Origin: an uncultured Oscillochloris sp.
GTDB taxonomy: Bacteria; Chloroflexota; Chloroflexia; Chloroflexales; Chloroflexaceae
Reading direction: 5' to 3'
Assembly: GCA_903916565.1 (NCBI GenBank)
Contig: CAIWXH010000648.1
Coordinates: forward strand, 1-35,102
DNA: 35,102 nucleotides
The position numbers and the translations under genes were made by a program. The notes beneath the pieces were generated by a model. It saw nothing but the letters and a program-made list of their open reading frames with translations, did not search any database and was not told the DNA's origin. Below, one piece after another: positions 1 to 7,174 of the stretch (the stretch's first letter is position 1; each line of letters opens with the position of its first letter).

Positions 1-950
1 CCCTGACCTTGCCCCGGCTGCTGGCCCTGGGCCAATTGCGCCACGGCATCAGCTAGGCGCTCAAGTGCCTGGGTCGGCTCCGCGCTTGGTGGGGCGATGC
101 CCTCAGCGCTGGCGCGCACTTGGTCGGCGAGGGTCGGGTTCGCCTGGGCAAGCTGATCCGCCGCACTTTGCAGCGCCTGCGCCAGCTCGGCCCGCGCCTG
201 ATCCGAGAGGCCACCAGCCTGACTGGCGAGGTCGCGGAGGCTCTGGGCAGCGCCCGCCGTGTCGCCCCGGTCGAGCGCCTCGGCAGCGGGGCGGGTGACG
301 CTCTGGTCGCGCAGGGCGTTCGCCAGCGCCGCCGCCGCCGCCGCATCACCCGGCCCTGGCACGCCAACTTGGCTTTGCTCAGGGCTAGGCGGCTTGTTGG
401 GCGGAGGCGGGGGCGGCTCCTGTGGATCGCGCTTCACCGTGGCGGGGGCCGCAACCAAGGGCGGCAGCGGCTCCGCCGTTGTGGGTGGCCGGGCTGGCTC
501 GATCTCCCGTAAGATCAACAGGCCGACGAGCAGCGGCACCAGCGTCAGCACCAGGCTCAAATCAAGCCACGGAAAGCGCTGGTGGCTCATGATCTGGCGC
601 CGGATCTGGGCTAGGGTTCGCCGCGACTGTTCGTGGAGGTACGCGCCCACCCCTGCGGCCTGCGGGCTAACCTCAAGCGCCGTGGTCAGTTGCTCATGCA
701 GCCCGAAGCGCCGATCAAGGCGGCGTGCCACCTCGGTCGCAGCCATGCGTGGGCGCAGCACCAGCAACGACCCCAGGGCGATACAGCCCAGGGCCAGCGA
801 CATGATCCAGTTTGTGACGAGCGGCCAGCCCAACAGCAGGTGAAGTCCCACGACCACCGACAGGAGTGCGAGGGCAAGGCTGCTCGTCCTGAGCAAGAGG
901 CGCACCCCACGACGCGCCCAGCGGTCGCGTGCAAGTTGGTCAAGTTGCAT
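1..950 (-). CDS. Membrane protein with Pro-rich linker and Ala/Gln-rich coil (partial, C-terminus beyond window)
   Basis: Reading the minus strand from ATG at 950 gives an open frame to the window edge with no stop, so the C-terminus is missing. The visible 316 residues start with a basic stretch, then two hydrophobic segments (about residues 20-42 and 46-66), a cytoplasmic-looking region, and a third membrane segment (about 131-152). A proline-rich linker (PEPLPPL, PPPPPPNKPP) and a long Ala/Gln/Leu-rich helical region follow. This plan resembles large membrane proteins found near MoxR/vWA-type gene sets, but I cannot name a family. No good Shine-Dalgarno is seen before the ATG; a sigma70-like promoter 24 nt upstream implies a short leader. 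Plus-strand frames across this stretch are antisense shadows. Confidence 0.6.
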   Translation of the reverse strand, partial: MQLDQLARDRWARRGVRLLLRTSSLALALLSVVVGLHLLLGWPLVTNWIMSLALGCIALGSLLVLRPRMAATEVARRLDRRFGLHEQLTTALEVSPQAAGVGAYLHEQSRRTLAQIRRQIMSHQRFPWLDLSLVLTLVPLLVGLLILREIEPARPPTTAEPLPPLVAAPATVKRDPQEPPPPPPNKPPSPEQSQVGVPGPGDAAAAAALANALRDQSVTRPAAEALDRGDTAGAAQSLRDLASQAGGLSDQARAELAQALQSAADQLAQANPTLADQVRASAEGIAPPSAEPTQALERLADAVAQLAQGQQPGQGQ

Positions 951-974
951 CTGGAGGGAGGTTGGCACACCTTC

Positions 975-1004
975 AGTATACCTGTGCGCGGAAAGCCGCG
1001 TCAA
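975..1004 (-). promoter_or_regulatory. Sigma70-type promoter for the partial membrane-protein gene
   Basis: On the minus strand TTGACG (999-1004), an 18-nt spacer and TATACT (975-980) lie just upstream of the ATG at 950. Both hexamers match consensus at 5 of 6 positions. Predicted transcription would start around 968. Confidence 0.5.
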
Positions 1005-1025
1005 AGCCAAAAGCGTAGGCTCCCC

Positions 1026-1135
1026 GCCCGGTGGCTGAAGCCACGGGCTACGGGTACGAAGGCCGCCTGCGCGGCCTTGCTGAGCCTGCGAAGGCAGGCT
1101 TCGCAAATAAAGAGCCGGGGGCTTCAGCCCCCCGG
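1026..1135. repeat. Cluster of four GC-rich hairpins (REP/BIME-like intergenic repeats)
   Basis: Four consecutive inverted repeats occupy the gap between two minus-strand genes: 1026-1048 (CCCG..GTGGCTGAAGCCAC..GGGC type), 1061-1076 (GGCCGC-CTGC-GCGGCC), 1084-1099 (GCCTGC-GAAG-GCAGGC) and 1115-1135 (CCGGGGGC-TTCA-GCCCCCCGG). The shared GGCTTCAGCC-like core suggests a family of palindromic repeats. They could also end transcription of the methyltransferase gene that finishes at 1175. Confidence 0.6.
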
Positions 1136-1174
1136 ATTCCACAACCTGTGTAGGACTGCTATAGCACCCTCGGC

Positions 1175-2005
1175 TCAGCGCGTCAGCAGGCTCAGCACCA
1201 CGACCCGGTAGCGCCACTGCGCCCGCAGGCGTAGCCCCGCCATCCTCGCACGGCGGTTCAGCTCTTCCAGCGGCGGAAACGCGATTCCGCCAACACTCAG
1301 CACGCCCTGAAGTGCGCGTCCTGGGCCAGTCGTGCCTCGCGTCAGACACATCATCGCGCAGCGCCCGGTGGGGGCAAGCGTGCGCCGCAGTTCGCGCAGG
1401 GCCAAGTCAATCGCGCCAAGCTCATTCAGCGAGCCACCCATCGTCAGCACCGCCACCGTCCCTGCTGCAAAGGGCAGCGCCTGCGCCTTCGCCCGCACAA
1501 AGCTCACCCGCAGCCCCTCGGCCAGGGCGTAGGCGCGGGCCTGCCGGAGCATCGGCAGCGCGTGGTCAAGCCCAATCACGTGGCCCGCCGCCCCGCCTTG
1601 CGCCCGCGCCAAGGCCCGTGCGTACAGCCCGTTTGAGCAGGCCACATCAACGCAGAGGCCGCCCCGCTCGGGCGCGGCGAGCCCAACCAGGAGTGGCAGC
1701 TCGCGCTCATAGCCAAACGGCTCACCGGCGAGCAGCGTCAGAGCGTGTGGGCGCCACGCACGCTCGTAGCCCCACGCCGTCGGCGGCAGATAGTTCGTTA
1801 GTTGCACCAAGGTGGTGGGCATGTCCAGGGGGCCAAGCAGGTCGGCCACGCCCCGATCAATGCGATAGCGCACCCCGCACACGGGACAGCGCAGCCGCCC
1901 CGTGACGATCTCCCCATCGGTTGAGCGCCGCACCCGCCCCGCAAGCTCAAGCGGTGCATCAGGGTGCTGCGGGCACGTCAGATGTGCCAGCGCCTCAGCA
2001 TACAT
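1175..2005 (-). CDS. SAM-dependent methyltransferase with N-terminal zinc-binding segment
   Basis: The 276-residue product opens with a likely zinc-knuckle (C11, H14, C40-x2-C43), as in RlmA-type rRNA methyltransferases and Trm112-like segments. A class I Rossmann methyltransferase domain follows: motif I is VDVACSNG (about 119-126), the acidic motif II is GLDHA (145-149), and a GSLNEL segment sits where motif IV is expected. The substrate is unknown; small-molecule, quinone or RNA targets are all possible. The ATG at 2005 is the only reasonable start. A dispersed repeat separates it from the response-regulator gene upstream, so it may be transcribed alone. Confidence 0.75.
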   Translation of the reverse strand: MYAEALAHLTCPQHPDAPLELAGRVRRSTDGEIVTGRLRCPVCGVRYRIDRGVADLLGPLDMPTTLVQLTNYLPPTAWGYERAWRPHALTLLAGEPFGYERELPLLVGLAAPERGGLCVDVACSNGLYARALARAQGGAAGHVIGLDHALPMLRQARAYALAEGLRVSFVRAKAQALPFAAGTVAVLTMGGSLNELGAIDLALRELRRTLAPTGRCAMMCLTRGTTGPGRALQGVLSVGGIAFPPLEELNRRARMAGLRLRAQWRYRVVVLSLLTR

Positions 2006-2024
2006 GGAGGCGGGCCAACGTAAC

Positions 2025-2155
2025 GCCTTGCGGCTTTGCGGCTTTGCGACTTTGGGGCTTTGACAAGGTTCGTAGCTACTTTACAGTTTGGGTACGCGCA
2101 GGGCTTTCTGCTGCGTTCGGCCTGAAACCTGAAACCCGACACCTGAAACCTTGTC
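2025..2155. repeat. Composite intergenic repeat: 24-nt GCCTTGCGGCTTTGCGG.. unit plus a GACAAGG-bounded 94-nt repeat
   Basis: Two repeats lie side by side. Positions 2025-2048 carry a 24-nt sequence found again at 6116-6139 and, inverted, at 27648-27671. Positions 2062-2155 are bounded by the 7-bp inverted repeat GACAAGG/CCTTGTC and resemble 7088-7174: both share GGTTCGTAGC, CTTTACAGTT, GCTGCG.TCGGCCTGAAACC and an ACACCTGA..CCTTGTC end. This segment is the whole gap between the methyltransferase and HD-GYP genes. Confidence 0.7.
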
Positions 2156-2169
2156 TTTGCGGCTACGCT

Positions 2170-3201
2170 TCACGCTTCGCAGCTCTCGCCGTGCTCTCTG
2201 GCGATGGGTTCCTCCATCGTCAGACCCTCCTCGATGACCGGCTCCTCAAGGCGGTGCTGCTCGACCAGTTCGAGAAAGAGATCGAGCAACGTCGGGTCCC
2301 AATCGTGGCCCCGGCCCTCGCGCAAGCGCCGCAGCGTCTCCTCAAGCCCCAGCGAGCGCCGATAGGGGCGGTCGGTCATCATCGCATCATAGGCATCGAC
2401 CACGGCGACAATGCGCGCCCCAAGCGGAATATGCTCACCACACAGGCCATGCGGGTAGCCCGAGCCGTCCCAGCGCTCGTGGTGGTGGCGGATAATCGGC
2501 GCAACCTCGGACGCAAAGCGCATCGGCTGGACGATCCGCGCCCCATATTCCGGGTGCCGCTTGATCTGCGCGTACTCCTCCGGGGTCAGCGCACCCGGTT
2601 TCCGCAGGATCGCGTCATCCACCGAAATTTTGCCAATATCGTGGAGCAGGCCACCGAACCGAATGGCCTTGATCTGTTCCTGGGGAACGCGTGCGGCCAG
2701 CGCCAGTTGCTCGCTGTAGCTCGCGAGTCGGCGGAGGTGGCCTTCGGTGTAGGCGTCCTTTGCCTCGACGGCCAGCGCCAGCATAAAGATCACGCGCTCG
2801 GTTCGCTCTAGCTGGTCGGTCAGGCGCTTGATCCGCAGTTGCGAACGGATACGCGCCCGCAGCAGGCTCTGATCAAAGGGCTTGGTAAGAAAATCGTCGG
2901 CCCCAACCTCAAGCCCCCGCTGCCGATGCTCCCGGTCATCCAGACCCGTCAGCATCGTCACGGGGATCAAGGCGGTCGCCTCGTTATCCTTCAGCCGCTG
3001 GCAGACGGCAAAGCCGTCGAGCTTCGGCATCGTCACATCGAGCAAGATGAGATCGGGAGCCTCGCGATCAACCGCTTCCAGCGCCTCAACGCCGTTGGTT
3101 GCCGTGATCGGAATGTAGTCGTCGCGCCGGAGGATGCGGACGAGCAGATCGAGGATCGCAGGATCATCATCCACAACCAAGATCTTGGCCGACACTTCCA
3201 T
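2170..3201 (-). CDS. Response regulator with HD-GYP output domain (RpfG-type)
   Basis: The 343-residue protein has an N-terminal receiver domain with acidic pocket D11-D13, phospho-acceptor D55 in LLDVTMP and the conserved K in FLTKPFD. An HD-GYP domain follows, with H187-D188 in GLLHDIGK and the motif around HHHERWDGSGYP (239-250). Intact HD-GYP proteins hydrolyse cyclic di-GMP to pGpG or GMP, so this is probably a phosphorylation-controlled c-di-GMP phosphodiesterase affecting motility or surface behaviour. No sensor kinase is adjacent. The 210-nt upstream region is AT-rich at 3320-3400, where its promoter probably lies, but I could not pick convincing hexamers. Confidence 0.92.
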   Translation of the reverse strand: MEVSAKILVVDDDPAILDLLVRILRRDDYIPITATNGVEALEAVDREAPDLILLDVTMPKLDGFAVCQRLKDNEATALIPVTMLTGLDDREHRQRGLEVGADDFLTKPFDQSLLRARIRSQLRIKRLTDQLERTERVIFMLALAVEAKDAYTEGHLRRLASYSEQLALAARVPQEQIKAIRFGGLLHDIGKISVDDAILRKPGALTPEEYAQIKRHPEYGARIVQPMRFASEVAPIIRHHHERWDGSGYPHGLCGEHIPLGARIVAVVDAYDAMMTDRPYRRSLGLEETLRRLREGRGHDWDPTLLDLFLELVEQHRLEEPVIEEGLTMEEPIAREHGESCEA

Positions 3202-3411
3202 CCCTTTCCCTGAGACGACCCGCCAGCGCGCTCGCGTCTGCTGGCCGATGAGCCTCGCCTTCAGTGCGCTATCGGAGTTCAGTGACAGAGCGCACGCGCC
3301 CCGTCGTATGGTTATGATAGCACTGCGATGGGATAGAAGTATAACACCGACTTAACCATTTTTGAATCAATGGTCAATTAAGATCTAAATAATTCAAGGC
3401 GCGGTTCGGGA

Positions 3412-3450
3412 GAATCAACAAGGGAGGGCATGGCCCTCCCTTGTTGATTC
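3412..3450. terminator. Perfect 18-bp hairpin, probable terminator of the Fe-S carrier gene
   Basis: GAATCAACAAGGGAGGGC (3412-3429) is exactly complementary to 3433-3450, with a 3-nt ATG loop. It begins 14 nt after the stop of the minus-strand gene ending at 3465. No clean U-tract follows on either strand, so termination or mRNA 3'-end protection is inferred from position and stem strength. Confidence 0.6.
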
Positions 3451-3464
3451 GCACCCGTACGAAG

Positions 3465-3902
3465 CTACGAGGCGCAGCCACCGCCACCGCCGCAGCCGCC
3501 ACCGGCCTCATCATCGGCCTCGGCATCGCCGCTAGTACGGAACGACTTACCGCAGCCGCAGCTTGACACGGCGTTGGGGTTGTCGATCTTAAAGCCGTTG
3601 TTGTTCAGTTCGTTAATATAGTCAATCGACGCGCCCGTGAGGTAGCCAGCGCTGATCGAGTCGACCACTACGCGCAGACCAGCCGCCGTGAACGTGCTGT
3701 CACCCTCGCGGGTTTCGTCGTCGAACGTCATCCCATACTCAAGACCCGAGCAGCCGCCGCCCGAGACGTAGACGCGCAGCGCATACCCATCAAGCTGCTT
3801 CTCACTCATCATCGCCTGCAAGTGGCTCGAAGCGGACTCGCTCACGCTCAGGATCGGCACTACCGGGGTCAGCTCGATCAGGGTGTGCTCCATGGTCGTC
3901 AT
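3465..3902 (-). CDS. A-type iron-sulfur carrier protein (IscA/SufA/ErpA family) with Cys/Gly-rich tail
   Basis: The product (145 residues) has the HesB/IscA fold signature: C51 in VSGGGCSGLEYG and the CxC pair C115/C117 in SSCGCGKSF, the three cysteines that bind iron or a [2Fe-2S]/[4Fe-4S] cluster during delivery to apo-proteins. Usual length is about 105-125; the excess is a tail with an acidic patch (AEADDEA) followed by glycine runs with two further cysteines, C137 and C143. That tail may be an extra metal site. AGGGAGGA lies 9 nt before the ATG at 3902. It is separated from the heme-synthesis genes by about 100 nt. Confidence 0.92.
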   Translation of the reverse strand: MTTMEHTLIELTPVVPILSVSESASSHLQAMMSEKQLDGYALRVYVSGGGCSGLEYGMTFDDETREGDSTFTAAGLRVVVDSISAGYLTGASIDYINELNNNGFKIDNPNAVSSCGCGKSFRTSGDAEADDEAGGGCGGGGGCAS

Positions 3903-3998
3903 AAGGCCAGTCCTCCCTAAGTCTTATCGTTTCGCCACAGCCCCGCCAGAGTCACGAACATTCTTCGTGCTTACTATAACAGACATCTTCCGAAAATA

Positions 3999-5789
3999 CT
4001 AGGTCAATCTATCCAAAAGACCCCCTGGGGGTATGACAACCACCCGGTCAATAACCATCACGGCGAACAGCAGCGCTAGGTAGAGCAGACTGTACGTGTA
4101 CAGCCCCCAGATGCTCGCTTGGTCGCCTTTGCGCCAGACAGCCCAGGCGTAGCGCATGAAGATCGCGCCCAGAACGCTCGCGCTGGCGAAATAAACCCAG
4201 CCCATCGCGCCAATCAGGGGCAGCACCAGGCTCAGGGCCACCAGCAGCGCCGAGTAAACCAGAATTTGCCAGCGGGTCTCGGTGGCACCAGCGACCACCG
4301 GCAGCATCGGCACGCCTGCCCGTGCGTAGTCCTGCTGCTTCACCAAGGCCAGCGCCCAGAAGTGCGGCGGCGTCCAGTAAAAGACGATGGCGAAGAGCAG
4401 CACCGCCGCGAGGCTCAGGTGCCCCGTCACCGCCGTCCAGCCCACCAGGGGCGGGATGGCCCCGGCTCCGCCGCCGATCACGACGTTCTGCCATGTGCTT
4501 CGCTTCAGCCATTGGGTGTAGATCCAGGCGTAATAGCCGATGCCGAGGGTGGAGCAGAACGCCGCCAGCGGCGTCGTAAAGACCAGCAGCACCACCACCG
4601 ACAGGGCGCTCAAGGTCAGGCCAAAGCGCAGCGCAGCGCGTTGCGAGATGCGTCCACTTGGCACTGGGCGGCGACTCGTGCGGCCCATGTTCAGATCAAT
4701 CTCACGGTCAAAGGCGCAGTTAATCGCGCCCGCGCCGCCCGCCGCGAGGTATCCGCCTACCATTGTCCAGCAGACCAACCCCAGCGACGGTGGGCCAGCC
4801 TCAGTGAGATACATCGCCGCCGCCGTTGTCACGAGCAGCAGCGCAATCACCTTGGGCTTCGTCAGGCTGAGATAGTCGCGCACCAGTGAAGGTGGTCGTG
4901 CTGCCTGCGCCATCGCTGGTGCGGGCACGCCCTGAATGTGTTCCGCTGCCAGCACCATGGCCGGTCGGCGCATTGTCACCACAGCCAGCGCCAGCGCAAC
5001 GCCCCAAAGCGTGGCGCTCAACCCCACGCTAAAGCCCGCCGCAGCGGGCGTCAGGAGCAAGAGCGGCACCTCGGCAATGGTTAGCAGCAGCACCCCCAGC
5101 GCCCCCATCAGCAGCACCCGGTCGTCGCGACGCACACGCCACATCTGCCCCAGCGTGCCCGCTGCCAGAAGTCCAACCATCGCCAGGGCACCGCCCGTAT
5201 TGGCTGGCAACAGCGTGGCGGCCAACACCGTGGGCGTCAGCGTCGCCTGTGCGCTCAGGGCCACGGCCAGCACGCCGGTTGCCCCCGCTGTCCACCAGGC
5301 CAACCCAGTCAGCCGTCCAGCCTCACGCGCTGCCCGCCCGCCCAGGCGCTCGATGGTGGCGGGCTGCGCCAAGGCGGCCCATGGCACCACCTGGCATGCC
5401 AGCACCAGCAGCGCCCCGCCTAAATGTGTCACATTGGCCGCAGCATAGAGTTGTAGCGCGACCATCATGGCGCCCACCGCCATCTGAATCAGCCCGAGCA
5501 GCGGAGCCGCCAGCAGCGGCAGACGCACCCAGCGGTCGGCCTCAGCGCTGCGCCATACCGTCACGGCCCCCAGCGTTACCAGCACCAGCGCCAGTAGCAC
5601 CAGCACCCGATGGGCCAACGCCACCCAGACCAGCGGCGTCATCGGTGCCATTAGGCTCTCGGTGCAGAGCGGCCACGTTGGGCAGCTTGATGCGCTGTTG
5701 GTGGCGCTGACCAGCCCGCCTGAGCTGATGACGGCTAGGGTCGCAAGCGATCCGGCGCGAACGAGGGTACGTAACCTAGTGCTGGACAT
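3999..5789 (-). CDS. ctaA-ctaB: Fused heme A synthase (CtaA/COX15) - protoheme IX farnesyltransferase (CtaB/COX10)
   Basis: Two heme-modifying enzymes for cytochrome oxidase are fused in one 596-residue membrane protein. Residues 1-275 resemble CtaA: SSGGLVSATN, the cysteine pair C36/C42 in SCPTWPLC, H60 (AHRV) and H122 (NVTHLGG). Residues 300-596 are CtaB (heme O synthase): the prenyl-diphosphate motif N357-x3-D361-x3-D365, TSRRPVPSGR, WTPPHFWAL and DYARAGVPMLPVV. ATG 5789 (MSSTRLRTLV) is preferred because AAAGG precedes it and it aligns with the CtaA start; an upstream extension has no homology. The second half of the CtaA part has no membrane histidine, although canonical CtaA has a second His pair there. 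Such fusions are known in other deep-branching bacteria. Confidence 0.9.
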   Translation of the reverse strand: MSSTRLRTLVRAGSLATLAVISSGGLVSATNSASSCPTWPLCTESLMAPMTPLVWVALAHRVLVLLALVLVTLGAVTVWRSAEADRWVRLPLLAAPLLGLIQMAVGAMMVALQLYAAANVTHLGGALLVLACQVVPWAALAQPATIERLGGRAAREAGRLTGLAWWTAGATGVLAVALSAQATLTPTVLAATLLPANTGGALAMVGLLAAGTLGQMWRVRRDDRVLLMGALGVLLLTIAEVPLLLLTPAAAGFSVGLSATLWGVALALAVVTMRRPAMVLAAEHIQGVPAPAMAQAARPPSLVRDYLSLTKPKVIALLLVTTAAAMYLTEAGPPSLGLVCWTMVGGYLAAGGAGAINCAFDREIDLNMGRTSRRPVPSGRISQRAALRFGLTLSALSVVVLLVFTTPLAAFCSTLGIGYYAWIYTQWLKRSTWQNVVIGGGAGAIPPLVGWTAVTGHLSLAAVLLFAIVFYWTPPHFWALALVKQQDYARAGVPMLPVVAGATETRWQILVYSALLVALSLVLPLIGAMGWVYFASASVLGAIFMRYAWAVWRKGDQASIWGLYTYSLLYLALLFAVMVIDRVVVIPPGGLLDRLT

Positions 5790-5833
5790 CCAGGAAACCT
5801 TTTGGCACGGGCAGGGGATCACGTTCCGCCGCG

Positions 5834-6046
5834 TTAGATCAGCGCGAGGTAGACACAATAGAGCAGCACGCCAGTCAGCACCGCCGTCGCCAGAGTCCAC
5901 GCCACTTCGGCGTCACCATGACCTCGTGGCGCATCGGTCGGCAGGCTCAGTTCACTCTTACGTAGGCGCCAGGCCGAGCGCACCAGCAGCGCCTGTCCAC
6001 CCACGAACACCGCGACAATCAGCCAGAATAGACCGTAGCTTACCAT
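5834..6046 (-). CDS. Small two-helix membrane protein upstream of ctaA-ctaB
   Basis: From ATG 6046 (MVSYGLFWLIV) the product has 70 residues: a hydrophobic helix (about 3-21), a basic/polar loop (RLRKSELSLPTDAPRGHGD) and a second helix starting EVAWTLATAVLTG. The EVAWT..P/A pattern recalls the second transmembrane helix of cytochrome c oxidase subunit II, but no copper-binding domain follows. It lies 44 nt before the ctaA-ctaB start and is probably co-transcribed, so a role in oxidase assembly or as a small oxidase subunit is plausible. Longer starts at 6079 (ATG) and 6109 (GTG) exist; none has a clear ribosome-binding site. Confidence 0.6.
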   Translation of the reverse strand: MVSYGLFWLIVAVFVGGQALLVRSAWRLRKSELSLPTDAPRGHGDAEVAWTLATAVLTGVLLYCVYLALI

Positions 6047-6112
6047 ACACAGCTTTGCACACCTTCCAAAATTGAGCATTTCAGCCTGACCGTTTGGCGT
6101 ATCCCCCACCGC

Positions 6113-6159
6113 GATGCCTTGCGGCTTTGCGGCTTTGCGCGAGATCTCCTCGGCGTTGC
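6113..6159. repeat. 47-bp dispersed repeat, copy 1 (inverted copy at 27628-27674)
   Basis: The 47 bp beginning GATGCCTTGCGGCTTTGC and ending CTCCTCGGCGTTGC match the reverse complement of 27628-27674 with one visible mismatch (CTCC.T versus CTCC.C). The first part (6116-6139) also matches 2025-2048. It sits in the gap between two minus-strand genes. A CCCTGATCCCTGAACCCTGACCCC stretch follows at 6166-6190. Confidence 0.75.
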
Positions 6160-6200
6160 AGTCTGCCCCTGATCCCTGAACCCTGACCCCTTGCTAGAAC

Positions 6201-7070
6201 TCAGCGCCCCACGAACTCTAGCTCGGCACCCCCAATCGTGATGCGGTCGCCGCTTTGTAAAGGCTGTGCCGTCCCAGGGCCAAGACTGCGCTCACCGATG
6301 CGGGCCGTCCCGTCAATCTCGGGCAATACCGCCAGCTCGAAGCCATCGCCTGCCCGGCGCACGACGGCGTGACGCCAGGCCACGCCTGCGTCAGGCAGGT
6401 AGAGATCATTGCCATCGTAGCGCCCAATACTCGTCGTGTCCGTTACCTCGCGCACCAATCCGGCTTGTTCGCCCCGTAGCACTCGCAGCTCACCTCGGGC
6501 AAACACCTGGCGGGCCAGCGGAATCAGGGCACCGATGCAGGCACCCACGATCACAAGGCCCAGGCCACCAATCCAGATCTGCGCCGAGCCACTGGTGGCG
6601 AGGAACAGCCGTGTGAGACCTTCGTAGAGCAGTCCGCCCACCAACCCGCCGGTTAGGCCGCCGACGACGGCGTATAGCGCACGCTGGGGCCGTCGGCTCA
6701 CCAACAGGTCGCCCGCGCCGATCAGCCCACCAAGCAGCATCCAGCTCAAGGTTCGCCCTTCCCAGTCCCCCTGAAGGGCCAGAAACGTCGCCTGAGCGGC
6801 CAGCATGCCAATGGCCCCCGCAAGCAACCCGGCCAACCCGCCCAGAATCCCGTCGCGTAGCGCACGGGCTGGCTTCCCCTTGACCATTGCCCCATCGGCT
6901 GCCGCCACCAGGGCACCCAGCGCCGTTCCGAGGCCACCGCCCACGAACAGCGCCGCGCCCCACATATCCCACGTCTGGGTCGCCACGCTCCCTACCACCC
7001 ACCAGCCCACCAGCCCGCCCAGCGCCCCAAAGATCGCCGAGTAGTAAATCTGTAGCGCCTTACTCATCAT
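6201..7070 (-). CDS. Polytopic membrane protein with C-terminal FHA-like domain
   Basis: The 289-residue product has a glycine-rich hydrophobic N-terminal region (about residues 10-185) with five or six membrane segments and glycine-zipper patterns (GALGGLVGWW, GGLTGGLVGGLLYEG). It ends in an FHA-like fold (about 193-289): GR at 216-217, NDLYLP, WRHAVV with H234, GERSL and GDRITIGGAELEFVG. FHA domains bind phosphothreonine peptides; here the usual Ser before the His is replaced (VAWRH), so binding may be altered. ATG 7070 (or 7067) is chosen because GAGGACG directly precedes it; an upstream TTG is less likely. The vWA protein gene lies upstream on the same strand, a pairing common in signalling or secretion loci. 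Confidence 0.75.
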   Translation of the reverse strand: MMSKALQIYYSAIFGALGGLVGWWVVGSVATQTWDMWGAALFVGGGLGTALGALVAAADGAMVKGKPARALRDGILGGLAGLLAGAIGMLAAQATFLALQGDWEGRTLSWMLLGGLIGAGDLLVSRRPQRALYAVVGGLTGGLVGGLLYEGLTRLFLATSGSAQIWIGGLGLVIVGACIGALIPLARQVFARGELRVLRGEQAGLVREVTDTTSIGRYDGNDLYLPDAGVAWRHAVVRRAGDGFELAVLPEIDGTARIGERSLGPGTAQPLQSGDRITIGGAELEFVGR

Positions 7071-7087
7071 CGTCCTCAATCGTCTAA

Positions 7088-7174
7088 GACAAGGTTCGTA
7101 GCAGCTTTACAGTTCTGGCTCATGCGTCGCTTGCTGCTGCGCTCGGCCTGAAACCCGACACCTGACACCTTGTC
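7088..7174. repeat. GACAAGG-bounded intergenic repeat, second copy
   Basis: This 87-bp segment begins GACAAGGTTCGTAGC and ends ACACCTTGTC, giving a 7-bp terminal inverted repeat. It resembles 2062-2155 along its whole length, with small indels. It fills the gap between the vWA and FHA-like genes and its last base overlaps the vWA stop codon. Confidence 0.65.

Noticed and set aside
259-843. Plus-strand open frames in the first kilobase
   Set aside because: The minus strand gives one continuous frame with membrane helices and a promoter; plus frames are Arg/Ala/Gly-rich shadows caused by high GC.
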